A stretch of DNA of 64,000 bases from JACDBZ01 sp036262075. Its GTDB lineage: Bacteria; Chloroflexota; Limnocylindria; QHBO01. The DNA is taken from positions 62,001-126,000 of the forward strand of contig DATAJO010000004.1 of assembly GCA_036262075.1 (NCBI GenBank), given 5' to 3'. Under the pieces are notes generated by a model that was not told the origin of the DNA, made no database searches, and saw only the letters and a list, made by a program, of their open reading frames with translations. Positions 43,316 through 50,547 of this stretch are shown here, piece by piece (the first letter of the stretch is position 1; each line of letters starts with the position of its first letter). Position numbers and translations under genes: made by a program.

Positions 43316-43351
43316 GCCGCACCTTCTCGAAGCGAGTCGGTGCGGCTTTTT
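43316..43351 (+). terminator. Intrinsic terminator (attenuator) before metY
   Basis: GCCGCACC (43316-43323) and GGTGCGGC (43339-43346) form an 8-bp stem extended by CTCG/CGAG, followed by TTTTT. It lies between the leader ORF and metY, so it would control read-through into metYX. Confidence 0.8.
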
Positions 43352-43482
43352 CGTTCCCTTCGGCGACGCGGTAAGCCGCAGACCCACCCCAACGGGGCCG
43401 CGTCGCATCCTGATCGACCACCACGTCGCCGTCCCGTCGCAGCCATCGGTGGTCGAGGAGAGAGCAAGGGACCGATACGCAC

Positions 43483-44826
43483 ATGGGCGACACGAACGGC
43501 ACCAACGGCAATGGCAACGGGCACGCTCCCGAGCGCGCCTTCCTCACCGAGACGCTGGCCCTCCACGCCGGCCAGCAGCCCGATCCGACCACCGGCTCGC
43601 GCGCCGTCCCGATCTACGCGACGAGCTCGTACAACTTCCAGGACGCGGGGCACGCCGCCCGGCTGTTCGCGCTCCAGGAGTTCGGGAACATCTACACCCG
43701 GATCATGAACCCGACGACCGACGTCTTCGAGCAGCGCGTCGCCGCGCTCGAGGGCGGGGTCGCGGCCCTCGGGCTGGCGTCGGGACAGGCGGCCGAGACG
43801 CTGACGATCTTCAACCTGGCGGGGGCCGGCGACAACTTCGTCGCCTCCACCAGCCTGTACGGCGGCACGTACAACCTCTTCTCGTACACGCTCCCGAGGC
43901 TCGGCATCGAGGTGCGCTGGGTCGAGGGCAACGACCCGGCCGACTTCGTGGCCCAGACCGACGAGCGCACGAAGGCGTACTACCTCGAGACGATCGGCAA
44001 CCCACGGCTCGACGTCCCCGACATCCGCGCCATCGCCGATGCGGCCCACGCCAACGGCCTGCCGCTCGTCGTCGACAACACGTTCGCGCCGATCATCGCC
44101 AAGCCGATCGAGCACGGGGCCGACATCATCATCCACTCGGCCACGAAGTGGATCAACGGCCACGGAACGTCGATCGGCGGGGTCGTCGTCGACGCCGGCA
44201 AGTTCGACTGGGCGGCCTCGCCCCGCTTCCGCGACTTCGTCGATCCCGACCCGTCGTACCACGGCGTGTCGTACACGGGCGCCTTCGGGCCGCTGGCCTT
44301 CATCATCAAGCTGCGGGTCCAGCTGCTGCGCGATATCGGCCCGGCCCTGTCGCCGTTCAACTCCTGGCTCTTCATCCAGGGCCTCGAGACGCTGCCGTTG
44401 CGCATCGAGCGCCACTCGGCGAACGCGCTGGCGGTCGCGAAGTGGCTGGAGGCCGACGACCGCGTCGAGTGGGTCAGCTACCCGGGCCTGCCGTCGCACC
44501 CGACGTACGAGAACGCGCAGCGCTACCTCGCCGGTGGCTCGGGCGGCATCGTCACGTTCGGGCTGCGCGGCGGCGTCGAGGCGGGCCGCGCGCTCATCGA
44601 CAACGTGAAGCTGTTCAGCCTGCTCGCCAACGTCGGCGACGCGAAGTCGCTGATCATCCACCCCGCCTCGACCACGCATCAGCAGCTGTCCGAGGAGGAC
44701 CAGCGCAAGTCCGGCGTGACGCCGGACCTCGTGCGGCTGTCGGTCGGGATCGAGGCGGTCGACGACATCATCGCCGACCTCGACCACGCCATCGCCGCCG
44801 CCACCCGGGAGGGGGTCACCGCGTGA
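43483..44826 (+). CDS. metY: O-acetylhomoserine sulfhydrylase
   Basis: This 447-aa Cys/Met-metabolism PLP enzyme converts O-acetylhomoserine and sulfide to homocysteine. It has TETLALHAGQQPDPTTGSRA at the N-terminus, ALASGQAAET, VVDNTFAPIIAKP and the PLP Lys in IIHSATKWINGHG. The length and NTFAP signature fit the MetY branch rather than cystathionine gamma-synthase. The first ~18 residues are a Gly/Asn/Thr tail. The stop overlaps the metX GTG (GTGA). Expression is probably gated by the upstream attenuator. Confidence 0.94.
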   Translation: MGDTNGTNGNGNGHAPERAFLTETLALHAGQQPDPTTGSRAVPIYATSSYNFQDAGHAARLFALQEFGNIYTRIMNPTTDVFEQRVAALEGGVAALGLASGQAAETLTIFNLAGAGDNFVASTSLYGGTYNLFSYTLPRLGIEVRWVEGNDPADFVAQTDERTKAYYLETIGNPRLDVPDIRAIADAAHANGLPLVVDNTFAPIIAKPIEHGADIIIHSATKWINGHGTSIGGVVVDAGKFDWAASPRFRDFVDPDPSYHGVSYTGAFGPLAFIIKLRVQLLRDIGPALSPFNSWLFIQGLETLPLRIERHSANALAVAKWLEADDRVEWVSYPGLPSHPTYENAQRYLAGGSGGIVTFGLRGGVEAGRALIDNVKLFSLLANVGDAKSLIIHPASTTHQQLSEEDQRKSGVTPDLVRLSVGIEAVDDIIADLDHAIAAATREGVTA

Positions 44827-45806
44827 CGCTCCTCCCGCTCAGCCCGGGAGCCCCGCCGCTGCGCCTCGGCCCATTCCGGACCGAGTCCGGCGCGGTCATC
44901 CCGGACCTGCGCGTCGCGTACCGCCGGGACGGTCCTCCCTCCGCCCCGGCGGTGCTCGTCGTGCACGCGTTGACCGGATCGGCCGATGCGGCCGGTGACT
45001 GGTGGAAGCCGCTCATCGGCCCCGGCCGCGCCGTCGACACGACGCGTCGCCAGGTCCTCTGCCTCAACCTGCTCGGCTCGTGTTACGGCACGACCGGGCC
45101 GCGCGAGCTGTCGCCGTTCCCCGACGTCACGCCCCGCGACATGGCCCGCGCCCAGTGGGCCGCGCTCGACGCCCTCGACGTGCGGTCGCTCGACCTCGTC
45201 GTCGGCGGCTCGCTCGGCGGCATGGTCGCCCTCGAGGTGGCGCTCGAGCGACCGTCCGCGGTGCGGGCCGTCATGCCGATCGCGGCGCCGGCGCGCATCG
45301 GCAACCTGGCGGCCGCCTGGAACCATATCCAGCTCGAGCTGCTCGCCCTCGACCGCGATCGCGGCCTCGAGCTCGCCCGCCAGCTGGCGATGACGACGTA
45401 CCGATCCGAGGTCGACTTCGACACCCGCGACGGCATCGGCTCCTACCTCGAGCACCAGGGGGTCAAGCTCCGGTTGCGCTTCCACGCGGGCGCTTACGCG
45501 GCGCTCGTGCGGGCGATGGACGCCCACGACGTCGGGCGCGACCGTGGTGGCATCGTCGAGGCGTTCCGGTCGCTCGCCGCGTCGGGGGTGGCGGTGCACG
45601 CGGTCGGGATCGAGGGCGACATCCTCTACGGCCCGCGTCAGGTCCGTGCGCTGGTGGACACTGCCCTTGCCGCCGGCGCGCGAACTTCGTACCGGGAGAT
45701 CCGGTCCGACAAGGGCCACGACGCCTTCCTGGTCGAGTGGGACCAGCTCACCGACATCCTGGGCGAGGTGCTCGAGGGAGAGGAGGTGGTCGCCGCCAGC
45801 GCCTGA
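44823..45806 (+). CDS. metX: Homoserine O-acetyltransferase
   Basis: This 327-aa alpha/beta-hydrolase-fold transferase acetylates homoserine. The nucleophile Ser is in VGGSLGGMVALE (~130), the oxyanion region is VHALTGSADAAGDWW, the catalytic Asp lies in GIEGDILYGP and the His in SDKGHDAFLVE. LNLLGSCYGTTGP matches the MetX hallmark. The GTG start is 4 nt inside metY, so both enzymes of the direct sulfhydrylation route are co-translated. It may be slightly shorter than some homologues; both succinyl- and acetyl-CoA use are known in the family, with MetY linkage favouring acetyl. Confidence 0.92.
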   Translation: MTLLPLSPGAPPLRLGPFRTESGAVIPDLRVAYRRDGPPSAPAVLVVHALTGSADAAGDWWKPLIGPGRAVDTTRRQVLCLNLLGSCYGTTGPRELSPFPDVTPRDMARAQWAALDALDVRSLDLVVGGSLGGMVALEVALERPSAVRAVMPIAAPARIGNLAAAWNHIQLELLALDRDRGLELARQLAMTTYRSEVDFDTRDGIGSYLEHQGVKLRLRFHAGAYAALVRAMDAHDVGRDRGGIVEAFRSLAASGVAVHAVGIEGDILYGPRQVRALVDTALAAGARTSYREIRSDKGHDAFLVEWDQLTDILGEVLEGEEVVAASA

Positions 45807-45904
45807 CGCTGGGCCGGCCGATGGATCGGCCGGGCTTGTGGGGAGCGAGCGCCGAGCATCTCCCGGGTGATCGCGCGGATCGGTGCGAGTCGACGCGTGG
45901 TGAC

Positions 45905-46300
45905 CAACGCCGCTGCTCGCTGCGGCGAGAGGAATGCACGCGAGGGCCTCGGCGCGCTGCGTTTGCGCGCTGTGGCGAGCACCCACACGCACGAAGCGCA
46001 CGCCGATGCGCCGCTCACGCTCATCGGCTCTCGCTGCAGTCGACAAACGACACGCCAAAAGCGCTTCCTGTGAAAAATGCTCGCCCTGGCGCGAACCGGA
46101 GCGCGAACCAGCGCCGCTGCTCGCTGTGGCGAGAGGAATGCACCGGACGGCGGTTACGCGTTGCGTTTTCGCGCTGTGGCGAGCACCGGCACGCACGAAC
46201 CGCACGCCGATGCGCCGCTCACGCTCACCCGCGCTCGCTGCAGTCGACAAACGACACGCCGGGAGGGCTTCCGGTGAACAGCTCTCGCTGTGGCGAGACG
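45905..46300 (+). repeat. 204-bp tandem direct repeat with small hairpins
   Basis: Two copies are offset by exactly 204 bp: copy A from about 45905 and copy B from about 46109 to 46300. Shared blocks include CGCCGCTGCTCGCTG, GGCGAGAGGAATGCAC, GCACGCCGATGCGCCGCTC and CAGTCGACAAACGACACGCC, with mismatches between blocks. Each copy contains mini-hairpins CTCGC-TGTG-GCGAG (or close variants), and a last one ends the array. The open frames across it are unlike any neighbouring protein, so it is read as non-coding. Origin and function are unknown. Confidence 0.8.
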
Positions 46301-46334
46301 CAACCGGGACCATGGGCCGCGGGGACCAGCGGGT

Positions 46335-46340
46335 TACGAT
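46335..46340 (+). promoter_or_regulatory. Leaderless -10 box TACGAT
   Basis: TACGAT lies 7 nt before the ROK ATG at 46348 and directly after the repeat array. Confidence 0.55.
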
Positions 46341-46347
46341 CCGCGCG

Positions 46348-47400
46348 ATGAGCGCATCGCCCGCGGACCGTCCCGTCGTCGTCGGCATCGACAACGGCGG
46401 CACGAAGACGAACGCGACCGTCCTCGACGCCGACGGCCGCTTCCTCGTGGACCGCATGCTCGAGGTGCCGAGCCGGGTGAACGAGGGGCCGGACGCGGCG
46501 CTCGACGCGATGGAGCAGGCGATGGACCTCGCGCTCGCCACCGCACGGGTGGACCGCAGCCGCGTCGTGGCAGTCGGGCTCGACACGCCGGGACCGGCGA
46601 GCGCCGACGGCGTGATCAGCAGCCGCGGCGCGACGAACTTCAGCCATCCGGCGTGGCGCGGCTTCGACGTGCGCGGTGCGCTCGAGGCGCGCCTCGGCCT
46701 GCCGGTCGTCTACAACAACGACGGCAACGCCGCGGCCCTGTATGCCCATCACGTCCATTTCGGGCCGCGCGGCGCGACGACCTCGTCGGTGGCAGCCATC
46801 GTCGGGACCGGGCTGGGCGGCGGCGTGATCGAGAGCGGGCGCGTGGTGCGGGGCGCATCGGGCCAGGCGGGCGAGCTCGGGCACGTCCGGATCCCGCTCG
46901 ACGGCATCCTGGCCGACGACCAGCCGATGCCGACCTGCAACTGCGGCAATGCCGGCGACGTCGAGAGCGTCGCCTCGCTCTCCGGCATCCAGCGCAACCT
47001 CCTCCCGTACTGGCTGTCGCGCTACCCCGAGCATCCGCTGGCGGCCATGCCCCTGGCCGATGCGGCCAGGGCCGTGCGCTCCTACGGCGAGCGCGGCGAC
47101 GAGATGGCGCTGCGCCTGTTCGAGCAGCAGGCCAAGGTCCTCGGGCGGCTGTTCACCGTGCTGGCCAACGTGACCGATCCGGCGGCCTACTTCCTCGGCG
47201 GCGGGGTGGTGGAGACCGCTCCCGCGTTCCGCGACTGGTTCCTCGCCACCGTCCGGGAGCACACCGACCTCCGCCCGGAGCAGGCCGCGGTGGCCGAGTT
47301 CGCGATCGTGCCGGACCTCGACATGGCGGGCGCGCGCGGCTCGGCGGTCGCGGCGCTCGACTTCCTGGCCGGCGGGCAGGCGCTAGGATTCGCCCGATGA
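46348..47400 (+). CDS. ROK-family sugar kinase/regulator-like protein
   Basis: This 350-aa ROK protein has the ATP phosphate motif VGIDNGGTKTNATVLD, the catalytic region VYNNDGNAAALYAHH (Asp acting as base), AIVGTGLGGGVI and the zinc-binding type loop CNCGNAGDVES, in which the usual third Cys is Asp. It lacks an N-terminal winged helix, so a glucokinase or related sugar kinase is likelier than a repressor. The substrate is not fixed. Its stop overlaps bioY (ATGA). The open frame extends upstream through the repeat array, but this is rejected because the family start MSASPADRPVVVGID is well placed. Confidence 0.88.
   Translation: MSASPADRPVVVGIDNGGTKTNATVLDADGRFLVDRMLEVPSRVNEGPDAALDAMEQAMDLALATARVDRSRVVAVGLDTPGPASADGVISSRGATNFSHPAWRGFDVRGALEARLGLPVVYNNDGNAAALYAHHVHFGPRGATTSSVAAIVGTGLGGGVIESGRVVRGASGQAGELGHVRIPLDGILADDQPMPTCNCGNAGDVESVASLSGIQRNLLPYWLSRYPEHPLAAMPLADAARAVRSYGERGDEMALRLFEQQAKVLGRLFTVLANVTDPAAYFLGGGVVETAPAFRDWFLATVREHTDLRPEQAAVAEFAIVPDLDMAGARGSAVAALDFLAGGQALGFAR
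47384..47389 (+). promoter_or_regulatory. Leaderless -10 box TAGGAT
   Basis: TAGGAT lies 7 nt before the bioY ATG at 47397, inside the 3' end of the ROK gene. Confidence 0.45.
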
Positions 47401-47981
47401 CGACGACCGCCCTGTCCGACGCGCGCGGCGCGCGTGTCCTCGCCGACCTCGTCCCCGGCGGACTCGTCCGGGACGTCCTGCTCGTCGCCGGTGCGGCGGC
47501 GCTGACCGGCATCGCGGCCCAGGTGTCGATCCCGTGGTGGCCGGTGCCGGTCACGCTCCAGACGCTCACCGTGCTGCTGGCGGGCGCCGCGCTCGGCCCG
47601 GTGCGCGGCACGGCCTCGATGCTCCTCTACCTCGCCGTCGGCGCTGCCGGCGTGCCGTGGTTCGCGCAGGGCAACCACGGCGTCGGGTTCGTGACGTTCG
47701 GCTACGTCGTCGGCTTCGTGCTCGCCGCGGCGCTCGTCGGCTGGCTGGCGCAGCGCGGCGCGTCGCGCACGGTGCTCGGCACGATCGGTGCGATGGTGCT
47801 CGGCAACCTCGTCATCTACGCCTGCGGCGTGCCGTACCTCGCGATGGCGGCGTACGGCGGCGACCTGGGCGCCGTCGTCATGGCCGGCGCCGTCCCGTTC
47901 CTGGCCGGGGACGGGCTGAAGATCCTCCTCGCCGCCGGCCTCCTGCCGGCCGCCTGGCGCCTCGCGGGCGGGCGCCGCTAG
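47397..47981 (+). CDS. bioY: Biotin transporter substrate-binding component BioY
   Basis: This 194-aa six-helix membrane protein of the BioY/ECF S-component family captures biotin. Features include PVPVTLQTLTVLLAGAALGP after the first helices, YLAVGAAGVPWFA and the GVGFVTFGYVVGFVLAA stretch characteristic of BioY. No ECF energy-coupling genes (ecfA, ecfT) are adjacent, so it either works alone or with a shared module. It follows the ROK gene with 4-nt overlap and its own -10-like box. Confidence 0.92.
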   Translation: MTTTALSDARGARVLADLVPGGLVRDVLLVAGAAALTGIAAQVSIPWWPVPVTLQTLTVLLAGAALGPVRGTASMLLYLAVGAAGVPWFAQGNHGVGFVTFGYVVGFVLAAALVGWLAQRGASRTVLGTIGAMVLGNLVIYACGVPYLAMAAYGGDLGAVVMAGAVPFLAGDGLKILLAAGLLPAAWRLAGGRR

Positions 47982-48001
47982 CGCGTCACACCGGCCGGCG
48001 G

Positions 48002-48688
48002 TCAGACCAGCCCGAGGGTCTGCGGCAGCTCGATCGGCCGCAGCAGGTCCGGCCCGTCCGCCTGCACCCGGTTCACCGCCGTGCTCACCGGCCAGATGCG
48101 GAGCGACGTGTCCGGCGCGGGCGCCAGCATCGGCGCGAGGTCGGCGGGCGACGCATCGGCGGCGAGCCAGTCCTCGACGAGGTCGAGGGGCAGGATGACC
48201 GGCATCCGATCGTGGATCGGCGCGACGAGGTCGTTCGGCGCCGTGGTGAGGATGGCGACCGTCGGCGGAGCATGGCGGGTCGCGCTCCAGATGCCCGCCA
48301 TGGCGAGCAGCTCGCCGTCGCGCGCCGGACCGATGGCGTACGGCTGGCGCGGGCTGACGCTGCGATCCCACTCGTAGAAGGCGTCGGCCGGCACGATGCA
48401 GCGCGCCGCGCGCAGCGCCGGGCCGAAGGCGGTCGAGTCCCAGGCCGTCTCGGACCGGGCGTTGATCCACGAGCGAGCGGGCGCCTCGCGCGTGCCATCG
48501 GCCCAGAACGGCTGGAAGCCCCAGCGCGCGGCGGTCAGCCGGCGCTGGCCGTCACGCGCGACGACGATGCGGATCGCCTCGGTGGGCGGCACGTTCCACA
48601 GGCCGTCGGGCAGGTCCTCGTCGGGATCGGCGCCGAAGTAGTCGCTGATCCGATGCGACGGCTCGCCCTGGCTGAATCGGCCGCACAT
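48002..48688 (-). CDS. SRAP-domain abasic-site protein (YedK/HMCES-like)
   Basis: This 228-aa SOS-response-associated peptidase-fold protein crosslinks to abasic sites in single-stranded DNA. The invariant Cys2 is in MCGRFSQ, and further motifs are WGFQPFWAD, NARSETA (Asn for DNA contact), CIVPADAFYEW (Glu) and the His in APIHDRMPVIL. The ATG overlaps the stop of the upstream membrane-protein gene (TGATG), so its Cys2 is exposed right at the start codon as the chemistry requires. Confidence 0.94.
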   Translation of the reverse strand: MCGRFSQGEPSHRISDYFGADPDEDLPDGLWNVPPTEAIRIVVARDGQRRLTAARWGFQPFWADGTREAPARSWINARSETAWDSTAFGPALRAARCIVPADAFYEWDRSVSPRQPYAIGPARDGELLAMAGIWSATRHAPPTVAILTTAPNDLVAPIHDRMPVILPLDLVEDWLAADASPADLAPMLAPAPDTSLRIWPVSTAVNRVQADGPDLLRPIELPQTLGLV

Positions 48689-49239
48689 CAGGGCTCGGGA
48701 GTCGCCCCCGGCTCCGTCGTCGGGGCCGATGCCTCCGGCGCGGCTCGCCAGCGGAGCTCGCCGCGCAGGAACGGGTCGAGGAAGAGCCACACGGCGACGA
48801 GCCACGGGACCGCGCCGAGGAGCATGAAGGCCGCCGTGCTGGCGAACATGCCCGGCTCGAAGCTGTCGGCGTACTGCGCCGTGTCGACGAGCCCGAGGAC
48901 GGCCAGCACCGCCCGCACGAACGCCAGGCCGATCCCGAGGATGACGGCCCAGCGACTGAGGCGGAGGACGAAGACGAGCGCCACGCCGCCGGCCACGGCG
49001 AAGATCGCCTGGGCCGCCAGGAAGGCGATGTCCACCGCGCCGAGCGGGGCCGAGGCGATGAGCGCGGAGATGACGTTCGACAGCGCCTCCCAGCCGGCGA
49101 GGGCCACGATCACGGCGGCGGCGACGTGCTGCGGCCGCAGCGAGGCGAGCGGCGTGCGGTCGTAGGTCGCGAACACGGCCGCGACGATGACGGCGAGGTC
49201 GACGCCGATGACCCACGCCCAGGCCAGCCATTCGGTCAT
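48688..49239 (-). CDS. Multi-helix membrane protein, unknown function
   Basis: This 183-aa protein has about five hydrophobic segments (residues ~8-25, 38-62, 68-90, 95-120 and 128-150) and an acidic/Pro-rich tail. It contains no motif that I recognise. The start at 49239 (MTEWLAWAWV) is 6 nt downstream of a GATACT box on the minus strand. It is upstream of and coupled to SRAP. A role is not inferred. Confidence 0.65.
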   Translation of the reverse strand: MTEWLAWAWVIGVDLAVIVAAVFATYDRTPLASLRPQHVAAAVIVALAGWEALSNVISALIASAPLGAVDIAFLAAQAIFAVAGGVALVFVLRLSRWAVILGIGLAFVRAVLAVLGLVDTAQYADSFEPGMFASTAAFMLLGAVPWLVAVWLFLDPFLRGELRWRAAPEASAPTTEPGATPEP

Positions 49240-49243
49240 GGCG

Positions 49244-49924
49244 TCAGTATCGGCGACCGCGCTGGCGGGCGAGGTCGAACTGGGCCGTGTCGGCGATGGC
49301 CATGACCGCCATCGTGCCGGCCTGGACCGGATCCGAGACGACGAGGTCGACGGCATCGGTCACCGAGCCGACCATGTTCAGGGCGATGACCGGGACGCCG
49401 TGCTCGCGCAGCTCGTGGACCGCGCGCGTGATGTCGCCGCCCATGATCGAGCCGGCCAGGACGAGGCAGCGGGCGCGCGGCAGGTCGGCCACCGCCCGCA
49501 CGGCGGCGGCGATCGTGTCCTCCCCGACGAGCGGGATGGTGTCGACGCTGATCTTCTCGCCGCGCAGGTTGTGCCGATCGGCCTCGGTCACCGCGCCCAG
49601 CGCGACCTGCGCCACCTGGGCGCCGCCGCCGACGACGATGATCCGCTTGCCGAACACGCGGTCGAGCGCGCGCGTCGGCTCCTGCTCGCGCACGGCCGGC
49701 TCGGCCGCCAGCGCCGATGCCAGCGCCTCCTCGGTCAGGCCCGCCACCTCGAGCTCGGCCTCGGCGATGCCATCGGTGATCCGCGGGGTCGACAGGGTGC
49801 GCAGCGTGCCGCCGTGGGCGGCGACGGCACCGACGATCCGCGGCAGGGCGTCGGGCGCATCGGCGAAGCGGACGCGGATGGCGACGGATGGCTCGGGCGT
49901 GCGGGCTCCCGCTGCATCGGTCAT
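49244..49924 (-). CDS. ACT-domain protein (DUF5612-like) in the trpEG operon
   Basis: This 226-aa protein has an N-terminal ACT-like domain (residues ~14-85: VAIRVRFADAPDALPRIVGAVAAHGGTL) and a C-terminal domain with strongly conserved-looking motifs VGGGAQVAQVALGAVTEADRHNLRGE, SVDTIPLVGED and IALNMVGSVTDAVDLVVSDPVQAG. The second domain looks like DUF5612, known in archaea and some bacteria. ACT domains often bind amino acids, so a Trp- or anthranilate-related regulatory role is an attractive guess. It overlaps trpG by 4 nt (ATGA) and ends the operon. Confidence 0.75.
   Translation of the reverse strand: MTDAAGARTPEPSVAIRVRFADAPDALPRIVGAVAAHGGTLRTLSTPRITDGIAEAELEVAGLTEEALASALAAEPAVREQEPTRALDRVFGKRIIVVGGGAQVAQVALGAVTEADRHNLRGEKISVDTIPLVGEDTIAAAVRAVADLPRARCLVLAGSIMGGDITRAVHELREHGVPVIALNMVGSVTDAVDLVVSDPVQAGTMAVMAIADTAQFDLARQRGRRY
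49246..49251 (-). promoter_or_regulatory. Leaderless -10 box GATACT (minus)
   Basis: GATACT on the minus strand lies 6 nt before the ATG at 49239, similar to CATACT before argC. Confidence 0.45.
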
Positions 49925-50547
49925 GCCGGCTGATGCTCGCGGATGCGGGCGAGGAAGGCGGTCAGCAGCGCCTCGCCGTCGTCGGTCAGGATCGACTCGG
50001 GGTGGAACTGGACGCCCTCGACCGGGTGCGACCGGTGCCGGACGCCCATGACCACGCCGTCGTCCGACCAGGCGGTGACCTCGAGCTCGTCCGGCAGCGA
50101 TTCGCGCTCGATGGCCAGCGAGTGGTAGCGAGCGGCGGAGATCGGCGAGGGCAGTCCGGCGAAGGAGCCGATGCCGGCGTGGTGCACGTCGGCGGCCTTG
50201 CCGTGGACCGGCGGCACGCGGATGACGCTCGCCCCGTAGGCGACGCCGATGGCCTGGTGGCCGAGGCACACGCCGAGGATCGGCGTCGTCGGGCCGAGCG
50301 CGCGCACGAGGTCGACGCTGATGCCCGCCTTCTCAGGGCGGGACGGGCCGGGCGAGATGACGATCGCGTCGGGCCGCTGCTCGCAGACGTCGGCGACGGT
50401 GACCTCGTCGTTGCGGGCGACCGCCACCTCCGCGCCGATGCGGCCGAGGAGCTGGACGAGGTTCCAGGTGAACGAGTCGTAGTTGTCGAGCATGAAGACG
50501 CGTCGTCCGGTCGCGGTCGCGGTCGGGGTCGTGGTGGTGGTGGTCAT
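49921..50547 (-). CDS. trpG: Anthranilate synthase component II (glutamine amidotransferase)
   Basis: This 208-aa class I glutamine amidotransferase provides ammonia to TrpE. The triad is seen as Cys in LGVCLGHQAIG, His in VQFHPES and Glu two residues on. SPGPSRPEKAGIS is the family oxyanion segment. The N-terminal MTTTTTTPTATATG tail is a low-complexity Thr run. The gene overlaps trpE by 4 nt and the ACT gene by 4 nt. It could also serve para-aminobenzoate synthesis, as is known for some TrpG proteins. Confidence 0.93.
   Translation of the reverse strand: MTTTTTTPTATATGRRVFMLDNYDSFTWNLVQLLGRIGAEVAVARNDEVTVADVCEQRPDAIVISPGPSRPEKAGISVDLVRALGPTTPILGVCLGHQAIGVAYGASVIRVPPVHGKAADVHHAGIGSFAGLPSPISAARYHSLAIERESLPDELEVTAWSDDGVVMGVRHRSHPVEGVQFHPESILTDDGEALLTAFLARIREHQPA

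Larger units (their letters stand above)
43098..43482 (+). other. 385-bp regulatory region of gltB and metY-metX
   Basis: The region holds the metYX promoter, a leader ORF with a Met-Cys-Met run and an intrinsic terminator (annotated separately). The last ~130 bases before metY (43352-43482) contain no other clear structure, only a purine-rich GAGGAGAG near 43451. No SAM-I, SAM-II or SAM-IV riboswitch signature is seen. Confidence 0.6.
45807..46347 (+). other. 541-bp intergenic region before the ROK gene
   Basis: The region between metX and the ROK gene begins with ~95 bp of unremarkable sequence. It then holds two tandem copies of a 204-bp repeat plus part of a third (45905-46300), then the leaderless promoter of the ROK gene. 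Confidence 0.75.

Noticed and set aside
43186..43352. SAM riboswitch before metY
   Set aside because: None of the SAM-I, SAM-II, SAM-IV or SAH motifs I know is visible; a leader ORF plus terminator explains the region better.
45934..46347. Upstream extension of the ROK gene through the repeat array
   Set aside because: The translated extension is a tandem duplication unrelated to ROK proteins, while a leaderless promoter lies 7 nt before the family start at 46348.
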